From NCBI RefSeq assembly GCF_028609885.1, contig NZ_CP063195.1, positions 1,178,001 to 1,242,000 of the forward strand: a stretch of DNA of 64,000 nt. Reading direction: 5' to 3'. Below are positions 61,513 through 64,000 of the stretch, piece after piece. A model generated the notes under the pieces. That model did no database searches, was not told the DNA's origin, and saw only the letters and a program-made list of their open reading frames with translations. Position numbers and translations under genes: made by a program. This stretch comes from Corynebacterium jeikeium (GTDB taxonomy: Bacteria > Actinomycetota > Actinomycetes > Mycobacteriales > Mycobacteriaceae). Numbering within the stretch: the stretch's first letter is position 1; each line of letters begins with the position of its first letter.

Positions 61513-63396
61513 TTACTTCCCCTCCTTGTTTTCAGTGGCCGAGGTATCTGCCTTTTCAGCCTCATCGGCCTCTTCAGTATTATCAGGCTTCTCGGCTTTG
61601 CCCGCCTTCTTAGCTGACTTCGCGCGCACTGCGTGCTCGTGGGGTTTGCGCCCGTACTTGCGTTCGGCAACGCGGTAGGCAGCACCCAGGCCGTTGAGCT
61701 TCGGCGAGGCGAAGCTCGGTCGACGAGACATCAGGATCATCAGCGGTGCAGTCAGCAGGAACGCAACCACTAGGTCGAATACCGTGGTCAGCCCCAGGGT
61801 GAAGGCAAAGCCCTTGACGTCGCCAACAGCCAGGAAGTAAAGGATCACAGCAGCAATCAGGGAAACGATGTTACCGGTGACGATAGTGCTGCGGGCACGC
61901 TGCCAAGCGCGTGGCACCGCGGAGCGGAACGTGGAGCCGTTCTTGATATCGTCCTTGATCCTCTCGAAGTAAATCACGAAGGAGTCTGCTGTGGTGCCAA
62001 GGCCGATGATCAGGCCAGCGATACCCGACAGGTCCAGGCTGTAACCGATCCAGCGTCCCAGCAGAACGATAAAGCCATAAACCAACGAGAACGCCGCGAT
62101 GAGCGAGATGATCGCCACAACACCCAGGCCGCGGTAGTAAGCCAGGGCGTACAGACCAACCAGGACCAAGCCCACCAGACCGGCGATGACGCCGGCCTTC
62201 AGGGAAGCTGCACCCAACGATGGGGAGATCGTGGTGGTGGTACCACCCGGCTCGCCGTTTTCACCGACGAAGCTCAGCGGCAGCGCACCATAGCGCAGGT
62301 TGTTGGCCAGATCCTGGGCCTCCTTCTCGGAGAAGCTACCGGTGATCTGGGAAACTTCGCCTGGAGGAGTCGGCGACTGGATTTCCGGCGCGGAGATGAC
62401 CTTGGAGTCCAGGGTGATGGCAACGCGCTTGCCCATCATCTGCTGGCCGAGTGCGTACCAGGTTTCGCCACCCGGGGTCTGTTCGCCGGTCTTGAACTTG
62501 AAGGTAATGGCCATCTGAGCCGAGTTCGGCTGCAGGCCACCGGTGATCTGCGAGTTCGTGTCGATCATCTCGCCGGTCAGGCGCTCGCCGTTCTTCTCGT
62601 CGGTCTCGCCCTTCAGCAGCGGGGCAGGCCCCAGAACCATCGGCCCCTGGTCGCTACAAGTCACCAATGGCTTGTCCGCATCATCGGAGCCTGCCATCGG
62701 GTCGTTCTTCTCACAATCCAGCAACGCACCGGCTGCCTGCTGCTTGTTTCCGTCCGTGCTCTGGCGATCTGCCTTCAATACCTCGACCTGCTTGTCGCGG
62801 CGCTCCTGCTCCTCGACCGAATCCTTTGGTTCCGCCGGTGGCTTGGCGGTTACCTTCAATTCCTTCGGCGCATCCTTCAGGCCCAGTTGCGGGAAGGCTT
62901 TAACCATTCGGCTCAGGCGTTCATTAGCAAACTCTGGGGTGATAATGCCGTTCTCAACCCAGCGGTTAGCCATCTTCTTCACGGCTTCCGGGAAGTCCTT
63001 GGTGGGCTGCCCGGGTTGTGCTTCGGGGCGGAACAGCAGCTGCGAGGTCTTACCCAACGAGCGTGCCTCACCAGCGTCCGAACCTGGCACGGTAATGACC
63101 AGGTTGTTGCCATCCGTCACCACGGAAGCGCCAGAAACGCCCATACCGTTCACGCGGTTTTCCAGAATCGTACGCGCCTGGCTTAGCTGATCCGGCGTAG
63201 GTGTGTCTCCCTGTGGAACCAACGTCACTCGGGTACCGCCCTGTAGGTCGATGCCAAGCTTTGGCCCGAAGGACTTGTTTCCCGTAAACATGATCAAGCC
63301 CAGCACGATGAGGACGACCACCACGAATGCGGCGAGCGCCCGCTTCGGCCACGCGAAGCCACCCTGCGCAGCAGTTCTTTTCTTTTTCTTTGCCAC
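61513..63396 (-). CDS. secD: Protein translocase subunit SecD
   Basis: SecD has a membrane segment (about 18-38), the signature GIDLQGGTRVTLVPQ (48-62), and a large extracellular P1 domain of about 370 residues, longer than in E. coli relatives because of Lys/Glu-rich inserts. Five membrane segments with GLVLVGLYALAYYRGLGVVAI and GLIIGLGTTADSFVIYFERIKD follow. The 627-residue chain ends in an Ala/Lys/Glu tail. The start is GTG at 63396, with AGGAG 12 bases upstream and a stem-loop just before it. Confidence 0.97.
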   Translation of the reverse strand: MAKKKKRTAAQGGFAWPKRALAAFVVVVLIVLGLIMFTGNKSFGPKLGIDLQGGTRVTLVPQGDTPTPDQLSQARTILENRVNGMGVSGASVVTDGNNLVITVPGSDAGEARSLGKTSQLLFRPEAQPGQPTKDFPEAVKKMANRWVENGIITPEFANERLSRMVKAFPQLGLKDAPKELKVTAKPPAEPKDSVEEQERRDKQVEVLKADRQSTDGNKQQAAGALLDCEKNDPMAGSDDADKPLVTCSDQGPMVLGPAPLLKGETDEKNGERLTGEMIDTNSQITGGLQPNSAQMAITFKFKTGEQTPGGETWYALGQQMMGKRVAITLDSKVISAPEIQSPTPPGEVSQITGSFSEKEAQDLANNLRYGALPLSFVGENGEPGGTTTTISPSLGAASLKAGVIAGLVGLVLVGLYALAYYRGLGVVAIISLIAAFSLVYGFIVLLGRWIGYSLDLSGIAGLIIGLGTTADSFVIYFERIKDDIKNGSTFRSAVPRAWQRARSTIVTGNIVSLIAAVILYFLAVGDVKGFAFTLGLTTVFDLVVAFLLTAPLMILMSRRPSFASPKLNGLGAAYRVAERKYGRKPHEHAVRAKSAKKAGKAEKPDNTEEADEAEKADTSATENKEGK

Positions 63397-63416
63397 CGCT
63401 TTAAGTCTCCTGCAAT

Positions 63417-63440
63417 CCAGCCACGAACATGCGTGGCCGG
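63417..63440 (-). promoter_or_regulatory. Stem-loop in the secD leader
   Basis: A 9-base stem with one mismatch (core GCCACG/CGTGGC) and a 6-base loop ends 4 bases before the AGGAG site of secD. A run of seven T precedes it on the minus strand, so it is not a terminator for yajC. It could modulate ribosome access. Confidence 0.4.
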
Positions 63441-63478
63441 TGTTCTAAAAAAATCTAACCCCGTGATACTAACGCCTG

Positions 63479-63504
63479 GGTTCGGACAAACGGAATACCG
63501 AACC
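63479..63504 (-). terminator. Hairpin after yajC
   Basis: GGTTCGG and CCGAACC pair perfectly around 12 bases, starting 6 bases after the yajC stop on the minus strand. No T-run follows at once; a T7 run occurs about 25 bases on. It may be a partial terminator between yajC and secD. Confidence 0.4.
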
Positions 63505-63510
63505 AGCTAG

Positions 63511-63825
63511 TTAGTCTTCTTTTTCTTCCGTCAGCTGCGTTTCTTGCTGCGAACCCGGTTCCACAGCGTCGACGGTCTCTAGGATGGAAGCCTTCTCCCA
63601 CGTGGTCACAACACCCTGCGCGATTTCCAGGTCGATGGTCGTATCCCCCACGTGGACCACGCGACCGTGGATGCCGGAGGTCGTCTTCACGACCATGCCT
63701 GGACCCAGCTGATCCTGAAATTGCCGGATCTCCTGAACCCGCTTGTTTTGCTTGCGGATCTGGATCAGCGGTAAGCCGACGAACACAAGTAGGACAAGGA
63801 CGATGAGAATAATGTCAATTGGCAT
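63511..63825 (-). CDS. yajC: Preprotein translocase subunit YajC
   Basis: YajC is a small inner-membrane partner of SecDF. The 104-residue protein has one N-terminal membrane segment (about 4-22), then QIRKQNKRVQEIRQFQDQLGPG and the conserved VVKTTSGIHGRVVHVGD, and an acidic tail. ATG at 63825 is chosen because the membrane segment follows at once; an in-frame start 10 codons upstream would add a basic tail without conservation. It lies 45 bases after ruvB and 114 before secD, the common ruvB-yajC-secD-secF order. Confidence 0.95.
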   Translation of the reverse strand: MPIDIILIVLVLLVFVGLPLIQIRKQNKRVQEIRQFQDQLGPGMVVKTTSGIHGRVVHVGDTTIDLEIAQGVVTTWEKASILETVDAVEPGSQQETQLTEEKED

Positions 63826-63870
63826 AGTGACAATCTTGCCATATGGCCTTCCCACATCCCCTTTGCCCCG

Positions 63871-64000
63871 TTAAAGCCCGATTGTTCCCTCCGGCGGTTC
63901 CAAGCCGATGTGTCGCCAGGCAGCCGCAGTCGCCACGCGACCACGCGGGGTACGGCTCACCATTCCTGCCCGGACGAGGTAAGGCTCGCAGACTTCCTCG
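63871..64000 (-). CDS. ruvB: Holliday junction helicase RuvB, C-terminal end only
   Basis: The last 43 codons of RuvB enter at the right edge. Read on the minus strand they give [21 protein letters not shown], a form of the family's C-terminal winged-helix signature (EPYLIQ-x-G-x-x-x-RTPRGR), then a short tail to TAA at 63871. RuvB drives branch migration with RuvA. The location before yajC-secD-secF matches other actinobacteria. Confidence 0.93.
   Translation of the reverse strand, partial: EEVCEPYLVRAGMVSRTPRGRVATAAAWRHIGLEPPEGTIGL

Overview
The window is a stretch of chromosomal core genome from a high-GC Corynebacterium. Gene order supports this: gap-whiA-yvcK-rapZ-uvrC; a rib cluster behind rpe, rsmB, fmt, def, priA and metK; mihF-gmk-rpoZ-coaBC; pyrR-pyrB-pyrC-carA-carB-pyrF; aroC-aroK-aroB-aroQ-pepQ-efp-nusB; and ruvB-yajC-secD-secF-solute-binding lipoprotein-apt-rel. 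Further support comes from mIHF, a PriA without helicase motifs, frequent GTG/TTG starts, and a McbR-type operator at metK. A lipophilic, jeikeium-like species is only a guess. No insertion sequence, prophage, CRISPR array, rRNA or tRNA was seen.

Almost everything lies on the minus strand, so transcription runs from high to low coordinates. Only two genes are on the plus strand: a YpfJ-type zinc peptidase (46214) and a membrane-anchored cyclophilin (54617). Each converges on a minus-strand gene across a hairpin. The window cuts ruvB at the right edge and pgk at the left edge.

Regions in transcription order. 64000-55503: ruvB end, the Sec accessory genes yajC, secD and secF, a family-5 solute-binding lipoprotein, apt and rel. 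54504-47216: a metallo-beta-lactamase-fold hydrolase, hisS, then a secreted 5'-nucleotidase and a secreted nuclease whose C-terminal tails look alike. 46113-37125: aspS, an atypical APH-fold protein, rarA, alaS, ruvX, mltG. 37067-30347: the shikimate genes with a small A24 peptidase, then pepQ and efp. 30325-21197: nusB and the pyrimidine operon, with a PyrR-binding loop at its head and a strong terminator at its tail. 20843-14352: mihF, gmk, rpoZ, coaBC, metK, priA, def, fmt. 13368-7078: rsmB, rpe, the four riboflavin genes and a small PH-domain membrane protein. 7085-1: uvrC, rapZ, yvcK, whiA, gap, pgk.

The most unusual signal is a dispersed bipartite motif, GGCGTCA followed after 2-6 bases by a run of five or six A and then G. 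It recurs on the coding strand of this window, inside unrelated genes and in gaps between genes, and often uses codons rare for such a genome. Other points of note are the McbR operator at metK, the twin C-terminal tails of the two secreted nucleic-acid-degrading enzymes, several perfect dyads in leaders (gap, mihF, ribE, hisS, 5'-nucleotidase) and an inverted DnaA-box pair downstream of aroE.
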